DNA from: an uncultured Desulfovibrio sp.
Lineage (GTDB): Bacteria; Desulfobacterota; Desulfovibrionia; Desulfovibrionales; Desulfovibrionaceae
Length of the DNA: 7,948 nucleotides
Assembly: GCA_945871415.1 (NCBI GenBank)
Contig: CAMBWG010000085.1
Location: 1-7,948, forward strand
Direction: 5' to 3'
Below, in pieces: positions 1 through 6,516 of the stretch. Numbering within the stretch: position 1 is the first letter of the stretch; each line of letters begins with the position of its first letter. A model generated the notes under the pieces. The model did not search any database and was not told the origin of the DNA. It saw only the letters and a program-made list of their open reading frames with translations. The position numbers and the translations under genes were made by a program.

Positions 1-33
1 CAGGCCCCCCATCCTTCCCCCAACGCGCTTTTT
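1..33 (+). other. C-rich tail resembling the 3' trailer of leuS
   Basis: The left edge reads as a C-rich tract followed by AACGCGC and five T residues. It resembles, in inverted orientation, the C-rich stretch followed by AAAACCCGCGC that lies just past the leuS hairpin on the minus strand (168 down to 141). The inference is that it is the tail of a similar transcription-end element belonging to a plus-strand gene that ends left of the window. The sequence is low-complexity, so the resemblance may be chance. Confidence 0.25.
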
Positions 34-90
34 CAGAGGGGACACAGGCCATGCGGCAAGTACCTTTCAAAGGGTATGTGTAGGCCGTGC

Positions 91-117
91 TTTCTATTTA
101 TTTGAAATAAATAGAAA
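91..117. repeat. AT-rich perfect palindrome
   Basis: TTTCTATTTATTT (91-103) is followed by a single G and then by its exact reverse complement (105-117), giving 13 bp arms around one central base. Apart from that centre it is nearly all A/T, in strong contrast to the GC-rich surroundings. The plus strand continues with three more A residues, so neither strand has the stem-then-U-tract order of an intrinsic terminator. It could be a protein-binding site, a cruciform-forming element or an intergenic repeat; its function is unknown. Confidence 0.5.
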
Positions 118-168
118 AAATAGTGTTAACAGACCCTGGTGCGCGGGTTTTGGGGAGGAAGGAGGAGT

Positions 169-224
169 TTGAGGGGGAGGGAACACCTTTTTGCCGCGAG
201 CAAAAGGGGTTCCCTCCCCCTCAA
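169..224 (-). terminator. Long hairpin downstream of leuS, probable transcription end
   Basis: The arms 169-184 and 209-224 are perfect 16-bp inverted repeats; the 3' arm on the plus strand reads GTTCCCTCCCCCTCAA. The stem continues inwards after one A/G mismatch through CC/GG, TTTT/AAAA and GC/GC with one bulged T, closing on a CGCGA loop, about 24 bp in all. It starts 24 nt past the leuS stop codon. No U-tract follows on either strand; the minus-strand trailer is C-rich instead. It could end or stabilise the leuS transcript 3' end, and its near symmetry would allow it to act in both directions. Confidence 0.6.
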
Positions 225-247
225 GACAAAACGTAATGCGTCTTGAG
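220..247 (-). other. Second hairpin directly after leuS, overlapping the long one
   Basis: CTCAAGAC (220-227) and GTCTTGAG (240-247) are perfect 8-bp inverted repeats around a 12-nt loop, beginning 1 nt after the leuS stop codon. The CTCAA at 220-224 is also the outer end of the longer 169-224 hairpin, so the two structures compete for those five bases. In the leuS mRNA this small hairpin would form first. Its role is inferred only from position. Confidence 0.45.
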
Positions 248-248
248 C

Positions 249-2780
249 CTAGTTGGCGACGATATTGACGAGCTTGCCGGGGACGACGATCACCTTGCGG
301 ATGGTGAGGCCGTCGGTATGGCGCAGCACGTTGGCATCGGCGCGGGCGAGCTCTTCGAGCGCGGCCTTGTCGGCTCCCGCGGGCGCTTCGAGGGTGCCGC
401 GCAGCTTGCCGTTGACCTGCAGGGCGATGGTGACGGTATCCTGCGCGAGCGCGGCTTCTTCCCAGGCGGGCCAGGCTTCGTTGATGAGCAGCCCGTTATG
501 ACCCATGCGTTCCCAGAGTTCGTCGCTCAGGTGCGGGGTGAAGGGCGCGAGCAGGGTCAGGACGGATGCCATGGCCGAGGAGAAAATACGGTTTTCCGCC
601 TCGGAGCGGTCCATTTTTTCGCGGGCAAGATACATGGCGTTGACCAGTTCCATGACGGCGGAGATGGCCGTATTGAACTGGCTGCGCTCGGGCTGCATGT
701 CCTCGCTGACCTTCTTGACGGTCAGATGTTCCTTGCGGCGCAGGGCGCGGGCTTCGTCGTTGACGGCGTCCGCCGCCGTGGCCCCGCAGGCTTTGATCGT
801 CACAATGCGATCGCGATTTTCCTCAAACAGACGCCAGACGCGCTGGAGGAAGCGGTAGGAGCCTTCAATACCGCTGTCGGACCAGTCGAAGTCGCGTTCC
901 GGCGGCGCGGCGAACAGGCAGAACAGGCGCACGGTATCAGCGCCGTACTTTTCGATCATATCCGCCGGGGCAACGATATTGCCCTTGGACTTGGACATTT
1001 TGCCGCCGTCCTTGAGGACCATGCCCTGCGTGAGCAGACGGGTGAAGGGCTCGTCAAGCTGCGGCGGATAGAAGCCCAGATCGCGCAGGGCCTTGGTAAA
1101 GAAGCGCGAATAGAGCAGGTGCAGAATGGCGTGCTCCACGCCGCCCACATACTGATCCACGGGCATCCAGTAGGAGAGGGCGTCCATATCGAAGGGCGCG
1201 TCTTCCTTGCGGGCGGAAGTGTAGCGGGCCGGATACCAGGAGGACTCCACGAAGGTGTCGAGGGTATCGGTTTCGCGCCGGGCCGGGCCGCCGCATTTCG
1301 GGCACGTGCACTGAGCAAAGGAAGCCAGTTCGGGCAGAGGAGACTTGCCGTCGTCGCGAACCTGCGCATCCAGCGGCAGCAGCACGGGCAGGTTTTCTTC
1401 CTTTTCGGGCACCATGCCGCAGTGTTCGCAGTAGACAACGGGAATGGGCGCGCCCCAGTAACGCTGGCGGGAAATATTCCAGTCGCGCAGGCGGAACTGC
1501 GTGGTTGCGCGTCCCTTGCCCTGACGTTCGAGGTCGGCGGCCACGGCGGCCTTGCCGTCCGTATTGGCCATGCCGTCGAACTGGCCGGAACGGGTCATGA
1601 CGCCTTCGCCCGTATAGGCTTCGGTCATGCCGTCGGGATCAAGATGCTCGTTGCGGGGTTCGATGACGACGCGCACGGGCAGCCCGTACTTGCGGGCAAA
1701 GTCGAAGTCGCGCTGGTCATGAGCAGGCACGCCCATGACCGCGCCCGTGCCGTAGTCGGCAAGAACGAAGTTGCCGAGCCACAGGGGCACGCGTTCCCCG
1801 GTGAAGGGGTGGGTGACATACGCGCCGGTGAAGATGCCTTCCTTTTCCAGCGTATCGGACTGGCGCTCCAGCCGGTCCATATTGCGAATGCGGTTGACGA
1901 AGGCGCGCACCTCGTCGGCCTTGTCGTAGCCTTCGATGAGGGATTCCACCAGCGGATGCTCGGGCGCAAGGGTAACAAAGCTGACGCCGAAGACGGTATC
2001 CGGGCGGGTGGTGAAGACTTCGATAAAGGAGGCTTCGTCGCCGTCGGCCGTATGGGCGGGCTTTTCCAGCGCAAAGCGGATGGCGGCGCCGGTGGACTTG
2101 CCGATCCAGTTGCGCTGCATGGCAATGACGCGATCGGGCCAGCCGCCTTCCAGCTTGCTCAGATCCTGGAGCAGCTCGTCGCCGTAAGCGGTGATGCGCA
2201 GGAACCACTGGGTCAGATCCTTCTGCTCCACGCGGCTGTCGCAGCGCCAGCACAGGCCGTCGATAACCTGCTCATTGGCAAGAACCGTGTGGCAGGAGGG
2301 GCACCAGTTCTGCGGAGCCTTCTTGCGGTAGGCAAGGCCCTTTTCCAGCAGACGCAGGAAGAAGAGCTGCTCCCAGCGGTAATATTCGGGACGGCAGGTG
2401 GCCACTTCCCGCCGCCAGTCATAGGAGTAGCCGAGGCGGCGCAGCTGGGCGCGCATGTTGTCGATATTGGCGTACGTCCATTTGGCGGGGTGCGTCTGAT
2501 GCTTGATGGCCGCGTTTTCCGCAGGCAGGCCGAAGGCGTCCCAGCCCATGGGGTGCATGACATTGAAGCCCTGCATGCGCTTGCAGCGGGCCATCACGTC
2601 CCCGATGGAGTAGTTGCGCACGTGGCCCATATGGATGTTGCCCGAAGGATAGGGGAACATCTCCAGCAAGTAATATTTGGGCTTGCCGGCGTCGTGATCG
2701 CAGTCAAAGGCGTGTTCGTCGTCCCAGCGACGCTGCCATTTATGTTCTATATCCTGGGGATTGTAGCGTTCTTGGCTCAT
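249..2780 (-). CDS. leuS: Leucyl-tRNA synthetase
   Basis: This is a class Ia aminoacyl-tRNA synthetase that joins leucine to tRNA-Leu in the cytoplasm at the cost of ATP. The 843-residue length is normal for bacterial LeuRS. The ATP-binding HIGH signature appears as HMGH (50-53) and the second as KMSKS (594-598). A zinc knuckle with Cys160, Cys163, Cys177 and Cys180 lies early, and a second Cys cluster (451/454 with 493/496) interrupts the catalytic core. The CP1 editing domain shows the threonine-rich TTRPDT (257-262) and GTGAVMGVPAHDQRDFD (344-360), including Asp355, which matches the conserved editing aspartate. The C-terminal tRNA-binding domain starts near QVNGKLRG (788-795). The ATG at 2780 fits the usual N-terminus, but its ribosome binding site is weak (only GGA about 12 nt upstream). 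It ends in TAG. A 295-nt gap separates it from nusB, so it may have its own promoter. Confidence 0.97.
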   Translation of the reverse strand: MSQERYNPQDIEHKWQRRWDDEHAFDCDHDAGKPKYYLLEMFPYPSGNIHMGHVRNYSIGDVMARCKRMQGFNVMHPMGWDAFGLPAENAAIKHQTHPAKWTYANIDNMRAQLRRLGYSYDWRREVATCRPEYYRWEQLFFLRLLEKGLAYRKKAPQNWCPSCHTVLANEQVIDGLCWRCDSRVEQKDLTQWFLRITAYGDELLQDLSKLEGGWPDRVIAMQRNWIGKSTGAAIRFALEKPAHTADGDEASFIEVFTTRPDTVFGVSFVTLAPEHPLVESLIEGYDKADEVRAFVNRIRNMDRLERQSDTLEKEGIFTGAYVTHPFTGERVPLWLGNFVLADYGTGAVMGVPAHDQRDFDFARKYGLPVRVVIEPRNEHLDPDGMTEAYTGEGVMTRSGQFDGMANTDGKAAVAADLERQGKGRATTQFRLRDWNISRQRYWGAPIPVVYCEHCGMVPEKEENLPVLLPLDAQVRDDGKSPLPELASFAQCTCPKCGGPARRETDTLDTFVESSWYPARYTSARKEDAPFDMDALSYWMPVDQYVGGVEHAILHLLYSRFFTKALRDLGFYPPQLDEPFTRLLTQGMVLKDGGKMSKSKGNIVAPADMIEKYGADTVRLFCLFAAPPERDFDWSDSGIEGSYRFLQRVWRLFEENRDRIVTIKACGATAADAVNDEARALRRKEHLTVKKVSEDMQPERSQFNTAISAVMELVNAMYLAREKMDRSEAENRIFSSAMASVLTLLAPFTPHLSDELWERMGHNGLLINEAWPAWEEAALAQDTVTIALQVNGKLRGTLEAPAGADKAALEELARADANVLRHTDGLTIRKVIVVPGKLVNIVAN

Positions 2781-3075
2781 GATGTTTGGAGTTCCGTTTC
2801 AGTTGAGCAGGGCTGGTGAAGCCGGATTCGGGTCAGTTCCTGCAAGGAGGCGCTCCCTGCCCGGCGCAAGATTGTCTTTTTGCCGTATCGCGAACCGTTT
2901 TACCCGCGGTTTACGGGCATTGCCGCAAGAATGGATGCGACGCTACGCGGGCGGCATGGCGGGCGGGAGCTTTGTGAGGCGACGTACGGCAACGGCTTCT
3001 CCTGTATTGCAGGGAAGCGATACGGACTTTGTGCTGCCGATGCTTTGCTGTGCGGCAATGGCGGAGCAAACCGCA
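2781..3075 (-). other. Non-coding gap between nusB and leuS
   Basis: This 295-nt stretch has no credible gene: the only minus-strand ATGs are followed within seven codons by stops, and the plus-strand frames are antisense spill-over. It breaks an otherwise tightly packed operon. It contains a hairpin at 2842-2860 and a GCGG/CCGC inverted pair just after the nusB stop (3061-3074) with no U-tract. I see no convincing sigma-70 promoter or T-box element. It could hold a leuS promoter, a processing site or a structured leader. Confidence 0.5.
2842..2860 (-). promoter_or_regulatory. Hairpin in the leuS 5' leader
   Basis: On the minus strand GCAGGGAG, loop CGC, CTCCTTGC form an 8-bp stem with one G-U pair, ending about 60 nt before the leuS start codon. 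No U-tract follows, so it is not an intrinsic terminator. It might be part of a leader structure; no known riboswitch class is recognised. Confidence 0.3.
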
Positions 3076-3564
3076 TCAGGCGCGGCGCTGATCGCCCGTT
3101 TCCAGCGTACCGTCCTCAATGGCCTTGGCCGCGGCATCCAGAACGCCGTTGACAAAGCTCACGGCATTGTCTTCGCCAAACTGGCGGGTAAGTTCCAGGG
3201 CTTCGTTGATGGCGACCTTTGCGGGGACGTCCTGCCGGTAGAGCATTTCGTACAGGGCCAGACGCAGCAGCGTCCGTTCCACGCGTCCCAGCCGATCCAC
3301 GCGCCAGTTGCGCGAAAAGCGGCTGATGAGCTCGTCGAGATCGGCATTTTTGAGCCAGACGCCGTACACCAGTTCCCAGGCAAAGCCTTCTTCGGCCTGC
3401 GGGGCGTCGTCCGGGCTGCCGTCCGGCGCGGGCGGCGCGGGGAAAAGCCGGAAGGCGCGGCGAACGTCTTCCTCGCCCGAGATGTCGGCAAAGGAAAGGC
3501 TGTAAAGAACCTGAAATGCCTGTGCGCGGGCCGCGCGTCGGCCGTTGTTCCTGTTTCTGCTCAT
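3076..3564 (-). CDS. nusB: Transcription antitermination factor NusB
   Basis: NusB is a small all-helical RNA-binding protein. In the known family it pairs with NusE (ribosomal protein S10) on boxA RNA to support antitermination of rRNA operons. The 162-residue length is normal to slightly long. The N-terminal RRAARAQAFQVLYSL (9-23) is the typical RNA-binding start. The middle and C-terminal helices show RVDRLGRVERTLLRLALYEMLY (88-109, abridged family pattern), PAKVAINEALELTRQFG (114-130) and SFVNGVLDAAAK (136-147). A proline- and acid-rich insert at about 42-58 is poorly conserved in character. The ATG lies 3 nt after the ribH stop, and GGAG inside the end of ribH, 12 nt before it, is a weak ribosome binding site, so coupling to ribH translation is likely. 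A nusB gene next to ribH is a common bacterial arrangement. Confidence 0.95.
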   Translation of the reverse strand: MSRNRNNGRRAARAQAFQVLYSLSFADISGEEDVRRAFRLFPAPPAPDGSPDDAPQAEEGFAWELVYGVWLKNADLDELISRFSRNWRVDRLGRVERTLLRLALYEMLYRQDVPAKVAINEALELTRQFGEDNAVSFVNGVLDAAAKAIEDGTLETGDQRRA

Positions 3565-3567
3565 GGA

Positions 3568-4038
3568 TTACAGCTGCTCCAGCACGCGGATGGTTTCCAG
3601 CATGGCGGCCGCGGCCTCCACGCCCTTGTTGCCGCCCTTGGAACCGGCGCGTTCAATGGCCTGTTCGATGCTGTCGCAGGTGAGCAGACCGAAGCCGACG
3701 GGCAGATCATATTCAAGTGTCACATGCGCGATGCCCTTGCTGGCTTCGGCGCAGACATAGTCGAAATGAGGAGTCGCGCCGCGAATGACCGCGCCAAGGG
3801 CGACAATACCGTCATACTTTTTGGAGGCCGCCAGTTTCTTGCAGACGAGCGGCAGCTCGAAGGCGCCGGGAATGCGCACCAGAGTCATGTTGTCGGCGGG
3901 CAGGCCGTGGCGTTCCAGATAATCCACCGCGCCGCCCACGAGGCGGTCGACGATGAAATCATTGAAACGGGTTGCCACAATGGCGATGCGCAGGCCCTGG
4001 GCGTTCAACTGGCCCGCAATGGTGGTGGGGGTGGTCAT
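3568..4038 (-). CDS. ribH: 6,7-dimethyl-8-ribityllumazine synthase (riboflavin synthase beta chain)
   Basis: RibH condenses 5-amino-6-ribitylaminouracil with 3,4-dihydroxy-2-butanone 4-phosphate to give 6,7-dimethyl-8-ribityllumazine, the penultimate riboflavin step. It is 156 residues, the usual size for the capsid-forming enzyme. Visible motifs are [16 protein letters not shown] (22-37) with Phe25 at the substrate site, RIPGAFELP (55-63), [16 protein letters not shown] (80-95) with the conserved catalytic His91, and the phosphate-binding loop AGSKGGNKG (131-139). CDS at 121-123 replaces the more common TDT before IEQA, a mild variation. The start at 4038 is fixed by a strong ribosome binding site, AAGGAG, which uses two bases of the ribE stop codon and sits 8 nt before the ATG. 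It lies 12 nt after ribE and 3 nt before nusB. Confidence 0.97.
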   Translation of the reverse strand: MTTPTTIAGQLNAQGLRIAIVATRFNDFIVDRLVGGAVDYLERHGLPADNMTLVRIPGAFELPLVCKKLAASKKYDGIVALGAVIRGATPHFDYVCAEASKGIAHVTLEYDLPVGFGLLTCDSIEQAIERAGSKGGNKGVEAAAAMLETIRVLEQL

Positions 4039-4054
4039 GCAGTATACTCCTTAG
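4039..4054 (-). promoter_or_regulatory. ribH ribosome binding site overlapping the ribE stop codon
   Basis: The minus strand reads TAAGGAG followed by 8 nt and the ribH ATG. The first A's of the Shine-Dalgarno are the last bases of the TAA stop of ribE, so ribosomes finishing ribE arrive on the ribH initiation site. This supports both the ribH start and translational coupling. Confidence 0.7.
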
Positions 4055-4716
4055 AGAAAACCGTTTTGCAGTAAAAGATCGTAACTGACGCCGGTGGCTG
4101 CCCTGCGGGGGCCGGACTGTTCCTGTTCGCGGCACTGGAACTGACGCCGGACATACTTGCCGAGCACATCCGTTTCCATATTGACGCGGGAACCCGGCCG
4201 CCACTGGGCCATGACGGTGCGGCGCTGGGTGTCGGGAATGACGTTGACGGTCAGACTGTCCATGCCGCATTCGTTGATGGTCAGGCTGATGCCGTCCAGC
4301 GTGACGGAGCCCTTGGGGATGACTTCCGGCGCGAATTCGCGGGGAAAGGTCAGCGTGCAGCGCAGGGACTGCCCCGCGCGGGCCAGCTGCGTCACCGTGG
4401 CGATGCAGTCCACATGGCCGCTGACGATATGGCCGCCGAGGCGGCTGCCCAGCTGCAGGGCCCGTTCCAGATTGACGTGGGAGCCTGTCCGCAGCGAGCC
4501 CAGGGTGGTTCTGGCCAGGGTTTCCGCCGAGGCATAGGCGGTAAAGATACCGTCGCGATGCTCCTCCACGGAGAGGCAGGCGCCGTTGACGGCAATGGAT
4601 TCGCCGTCAACGATATTTTCCAGCGGAAAGAGCGGAGCAATTTCGAGGCGGCATTCAGACGCGCCCCTGACGAGGCGGCGCACTTCGCCCATGCCCTGAA
4701 CAAGACCGGTAAACAT
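4051..4716 (-). CDS. ribE: Riboflavin synthase, alpha chain
   Basis: RibE converts two 6,7-dimethyl-8-ribityllumazine molecules into riboflavin and one 5-amino-6-ribitylaminouracil, the last step of the pathway. The 221-residue protein has the two lumazine-binding repeats of the family: about 1-97, starting [12 protein letters not shown], with DGESIAVNGACLSV (37-50); and about 98-190, with KGSVTLDGISLTIN (135-148), NVIPDTQRRT (158-167) and VNMETDVLGKYVRR (178-191). Cys47, His96, His101, Ser144 and Asp183 match conserved active-site positions. The C-terminus YDLLLQNGFL resembles the family's usual ending. An ATG 54 nt further upstream would add 18 residues inside ribD, but the family begins MFTG and AAGGAG lies 7 nt before the ATG at 4716, so 4716 is the start. 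It overlaps the ribD stop by one base (TGATG), typical of coupling. Confidence 0.96.
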   Translation of the reverse strand: MFTGLVQGMGEVRRLVRGASECRLEIAPLFPLENIVDGESIAVNGACLSVEEHRDGIFTAYASAETLARTTLGSLRTGSHVNLERALQLGSRLGGHIVSGHVDCIATVTQLARAGQSLRCTLTFPREFAPEVIPKGSVTLDGISLTINECGMDSLTVNVIPDTQRRTVMAQWRPGSRVNMETDVLGKYVRRQFQCREQEQSGPRRAATGVSYDLLLQNGFL

Positions 4717-4729
4717 CAGCGGGCTCCTT
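4716..4729 (-). promoter_or_regulatory. ribE ribosome binding site and TGATG start/stop overlap
   Basis: The minus strand reads AAGGAG (4729-4724), a 7-nt spacer, then ATG (4716-4714) sharing its A with the TGA stop of ribD (4718-4716). This decides the ribE start in favour of the MFTG N-terminus and indicates reinitiation from ribD. Confidence 0.7.
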
Positions 4730-5858
4730 GCGGCACAGGGCGCAGACGCAGGTGCACATCGCCGTCGCACAGGCGCACATCCGTGACGCGCAGACCGATG
4801 GCCTCGTCCATGGAGGCGGGGCTGCGTCCCTGAAGCAGGGGAGCGGCCTCGTTGTCGCCCAGCACGCGCGGCGAAAGGTGCAGAAGGAATTCATCCACCA
4901 GACCGGACTCCAGCAGCGACGTGCCCAGCTTGCCGCCGCCTTCGCACAGAACGTAGGGGCAGCCCAGATCCTGTCGCAGGAATTTGAAAAGCGCGGCAAA
5001 GTCGGGGCGGCCATTGACGCCCGGCCCCACGGAAAAGACGCGCACGCCCTTTTCTCCCAGAGCATGGGCCACGGTGGAGGCGCAGGCTGCCGGCGAAACG
5101 AAGAAGATGGTGTCCTGCGGCCGGTCGCGCAGCAGCTGGAAGTCCGCGGCCGGCTGGGGCAGACGGGAAGTCAGGATGCAGGCCAGCGGCTGGCGGTCAG
5201 CGGGCACGGCGCGGGCCGTGAGTGCGGGATTGTCGGCGCGGAACGTGCCGCCGCCAATAAGGACGGCTCCGCCGCAATGGCCGATGCCCGCACGCAGCAG
5301 ATGCACGTTATGGTGCGAGGCCGCATTGGATATCTGCTGCCGCTGCCTGTTGCGCGTGGAGATGCGGCCGTCAAGGGTGGCGGCCAGTTTCAGAATGATG
5401 TAGGGACGCTGCTCCGTCTGCCAGACAAGAAAATCAGCCACCAGATCGCGGCATTCCTGTTCCAGAACCGGCCCCACAATGTCGATGCCCGCTTCGCGCA
5501 GACGCTCCAGCCCTCCCGCGGCTCTGGGGTTGGGATCGCGCAGGCCGAAGACCACGCGGGCAATGCCCGCCTCGATGAGGGCTTCGCTGCACGGAGGCGT
5601 TTTACCCTGATGATTGCACGGCTCCAGCGTGACGACGATGGTTGCGCCGCGCGGGTCGATACCTTTGGCGCGGGCATCGTTCAGACATTCAATTTCGGCA
5701 TGGGGCTGTCCCGCGGCATGGTGGTAGCCTTCGGCCACGATATGGCCGTCACGCAGCAGCACCGCGCCCACCGTGGGATTGGGGCAGGCGTTCCAGCGCC
5801 CCTGTTCCGCGAGCGCCACGGCGCGGCGCATCGCCTCTTCATACGAGGTGTCAGCCAT
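4716..5858 (-). CDS. ribD: Bifunctional riboflavin pyrimidine deaminase / reductase
   Basis: RibD acts in the cytoplasm on the product of GTP cyclohydrolase II. Its N-terminal domain deaminates 2,5-diamino-6-ribosylamino-4-pyrimidinone 5'-phosphate, and its C-terminal domain then reduces the ribose side chain with NADPH. The 380-residue length is typical. The deaminase domain (about 1-145) shows the zinc signature His53-Ala-Glu55 and [11 protein letters not shown] (80-90), giving ligands His53, Cys81 and Cys90 with Glu55 as proton shuttle; NPTVGAV (27-33) is also typical. The reductase domain (about 152-375) shows [11 protein letters not shown] (157-167), [15 protein letters not shown] (202-216) and [19 protein letters not shown] (305-323). 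The ATG at 5858 overlaps the end of the dCMP deaminase gene by 8 nt and is preceded by GGTGGAG 4 nt upstream. Both halves look intact. Confidence 0.97.
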   Translation of the reverse strand: MADTSYEEAMRRAVALAEQGRWNACPNPTVGAVLLRDGHIVAEGYHHAAGQPHAEIECLNDARAKGIDPRGATIVVTLEPCNHQGKTPPCSEALIEAGIARVVFGLRDPNPRAAGGLERLREAGIDIVGPVLEQECRDLVADFLVWQTEQRPYIILKLAATLDGRISTRNRQRQQISNAASHHNVHLLRAGIGHCGGAVLIGGGTFRADNPALTARAVPADRQPLACILTSRLPQPAADFQLLRDRPQDTIFFVSPAACASTVAHALGEKGVRVFSVGPGVNGRPDFAALFKFLRQDLGCPYVLCEGGGKLGTSLLESGLVDEFLLHLSPRVLGDNEAAPLLQGRSPASMDEAIGLRVTDVRLCDGDVHLRLRPVPQGAR

Positions 5859-6324
5859 GAATCTCCACCGCCTTGGGCGTAAAGGGGAAATGTTCTACAA
5901 TCACACCGGCTTCGCGCAGCATGTCGACCGCCAGATCATCAGGATAGTACTCGCTGTAGTAGATATGGCGGATACCGCAGTTGATAAGCATCTTGGCGCA
6001 CAGGCCGCAGGGGTGCGTGGTGCAGTAAAGTTCCGCGCCCTGAATGCTGATGCCGTGGACGGCGGCCTGAATGATGACGTTCTGCTCGGCATGAAGCCCG
6101 CGACAGATCTCGTGGCGCTGGCCCGAAGGAATGCGGAGGCGCTCGCGCAGGCAGCCCGTCTCCAGACAGTGGGGCACGCCTGCGGGCGCGCCGTTGTAGC
6201 CTGTGGCAAGAATACGCCTGTCCTTGACGGCAATGGCGCCGACCTTGCGTCGGGTGCAGGTGGAGCGTTCACTGACGAGATAGGTAATATTCATGAAATA
6301 GTCTGGCCATGGCATGCGTTGCAT
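5851..6324 (-). CDS. Deoxycytidylate (dCMP) deaminase, ComEB family
   Basis: This zinc enzyme of the cytidine deaminase superfamily most likely converts dCMP to dUMP, the precursor for dTMP synthesis. The 157-residue length fits the ComEB/dCMP deaminase family. [20 protein letters not shown] (20-39) and [14 protein letters not shown] (40-53) are the characteristic N-terminal motifs. The catalytic zinc site is His78-Ala-Glu80 plus PCGLC (105-109), with ligands His78, Cys106 and Cys109. Further Cys/His residues between 51 and 74 resemble the second zinc site of some family members. The start at 6324 precedes the conserved WxxYFM segment; ATGs at residues 4 and 11 lack better ribosome sites. It is the promoter-proximal gene of the rib operon and overlaps ribD by 8 nt. 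A different deaminated substrate cannot be excluded from sequence alone. Confidence 0.9.
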   Translation of the reverse strand: MQRMPWPDYFMNITYLVSERSTCTRRKVGAIAVKDRRILATGYNGAPAGVPHCLETGCLRERLRIPSGQRHEICRGLHAEQNVIIQAAVHGISIQGAELYCTTHPCGLCAKMLINCGIRHIYYSEYYPDDLAVDMLREAGVIVEHFPFTPKAVEIHG

Positions 6325-6348
6325 AATCGTACTCTCTGGGTTGGGCGC

Positions 6349-6377
6349 AGTTTACACGCTGGAGCTGAAAAAGCCAA
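6349..6377 (-). promoter_or_regulatory. Candidate sigma-70 promoter of the dCMP deaminase-rib-nusB operon
   Basis: The minus strand shows TTGGCT (6377-6372) as a -35 box, a 17-nt spacer and TAAACT (6354-6349) as a -10 box, each 4 of 6 matches to consensus. Transcription would begin roughly 20 nt before the ATG at 6324, leaving a very short leader with no room for an FMN riboswitch. Supported by spacing and position only. Confidence 0.45.
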
Positions 6378-6400
6378 GTCTGCGGCGGGACTTCGCCCCG

Positions 6401-6428
6401 GCGGAAAGGTCTTTTCCCGCGCTTTTTT
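6401..6428 (+). terminator. Terminator-like hairpin with T-tract, plus strand
   Basis: GCGGAAA (6401-6407) pairs with TTTCCCGC (6413-6420) with one bulged C, or alternatively GCGGGA (6385-6390) pairs with TCCCGC (6415-6420). Either stem is followed by GC and six T residues (6423-6428). No plus-strand gene precedes it, so it would stop antisense transcription coming out of the rib operon region or end an unrecognised small RNA. It may be fortuitous. Confidence 0.3.
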
Positions 6429-6488
6429 CCGTGTTCGTCCCGTCGCGGCCTGCCGGACGGGCATGACACCGGGCAGGACGTATTCCCT

Positions 6489-6516
6489 TTTGCATTCCCG
6501 GGCATTTTTTTATATC
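6489..6516 (+). promoter_or_regulatory. Weak promoter candidate for the GGDEF gene
   Basis: TTTGCA (6489-6494), a 16-nt spacer ending in a T-run, and TATATC (6511-6516) form a poor sigma-70-like pair. It would give a leader of about 220 nt containing the hairpins at 6555-6573 and 6600-6632. The match is marginal and the T-run could have another meaning. Confidence 0.2.

Noticed and set aside
243..2819. 858-codon open frame on the plus strand, opposite leuS
   Set aside because: It is antisense to a complete, motif-rich leuS. Long antisense frames are common opposite GC-rich genes, and its product shows no recognisable domain, low-complexity Gly/His/Ala content and no ribosome site.
2881..2930. 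T-box-like ACCGCGGG on the minus strand before leuS
   Set aside because: The full T-box consensus, a specifier loop and a terminator with U-tract are all missing; only a short GC-rich similarity remains.
2779..4074. 431-codon plus-strand open frame across the gap, nusB and ribH
   Set aside because: It is antisense to two clear genes and merely crosses the gap between them; no domain is recognisable.
4717..4770. Upstream ATG that would extend RibE by 18 residues
   Set aside because: The family starts with MFTG, and a good AAGGAG site lies 7 nt before the ATG at 4716.
4728..5882. 384-codon plus-strand open frame opposite ribD
   Set aside because: It is an antisense shadow of ribD, which carries all expected catalytic motifs.
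6309..6325. Sigma-54-like TGGCATGCGTTGCAT on the plus strand
   Set aside because: The GG-to-GC spacing is two bases short of the required distance and the site lies inside the dCMP deaminase coding sequence.
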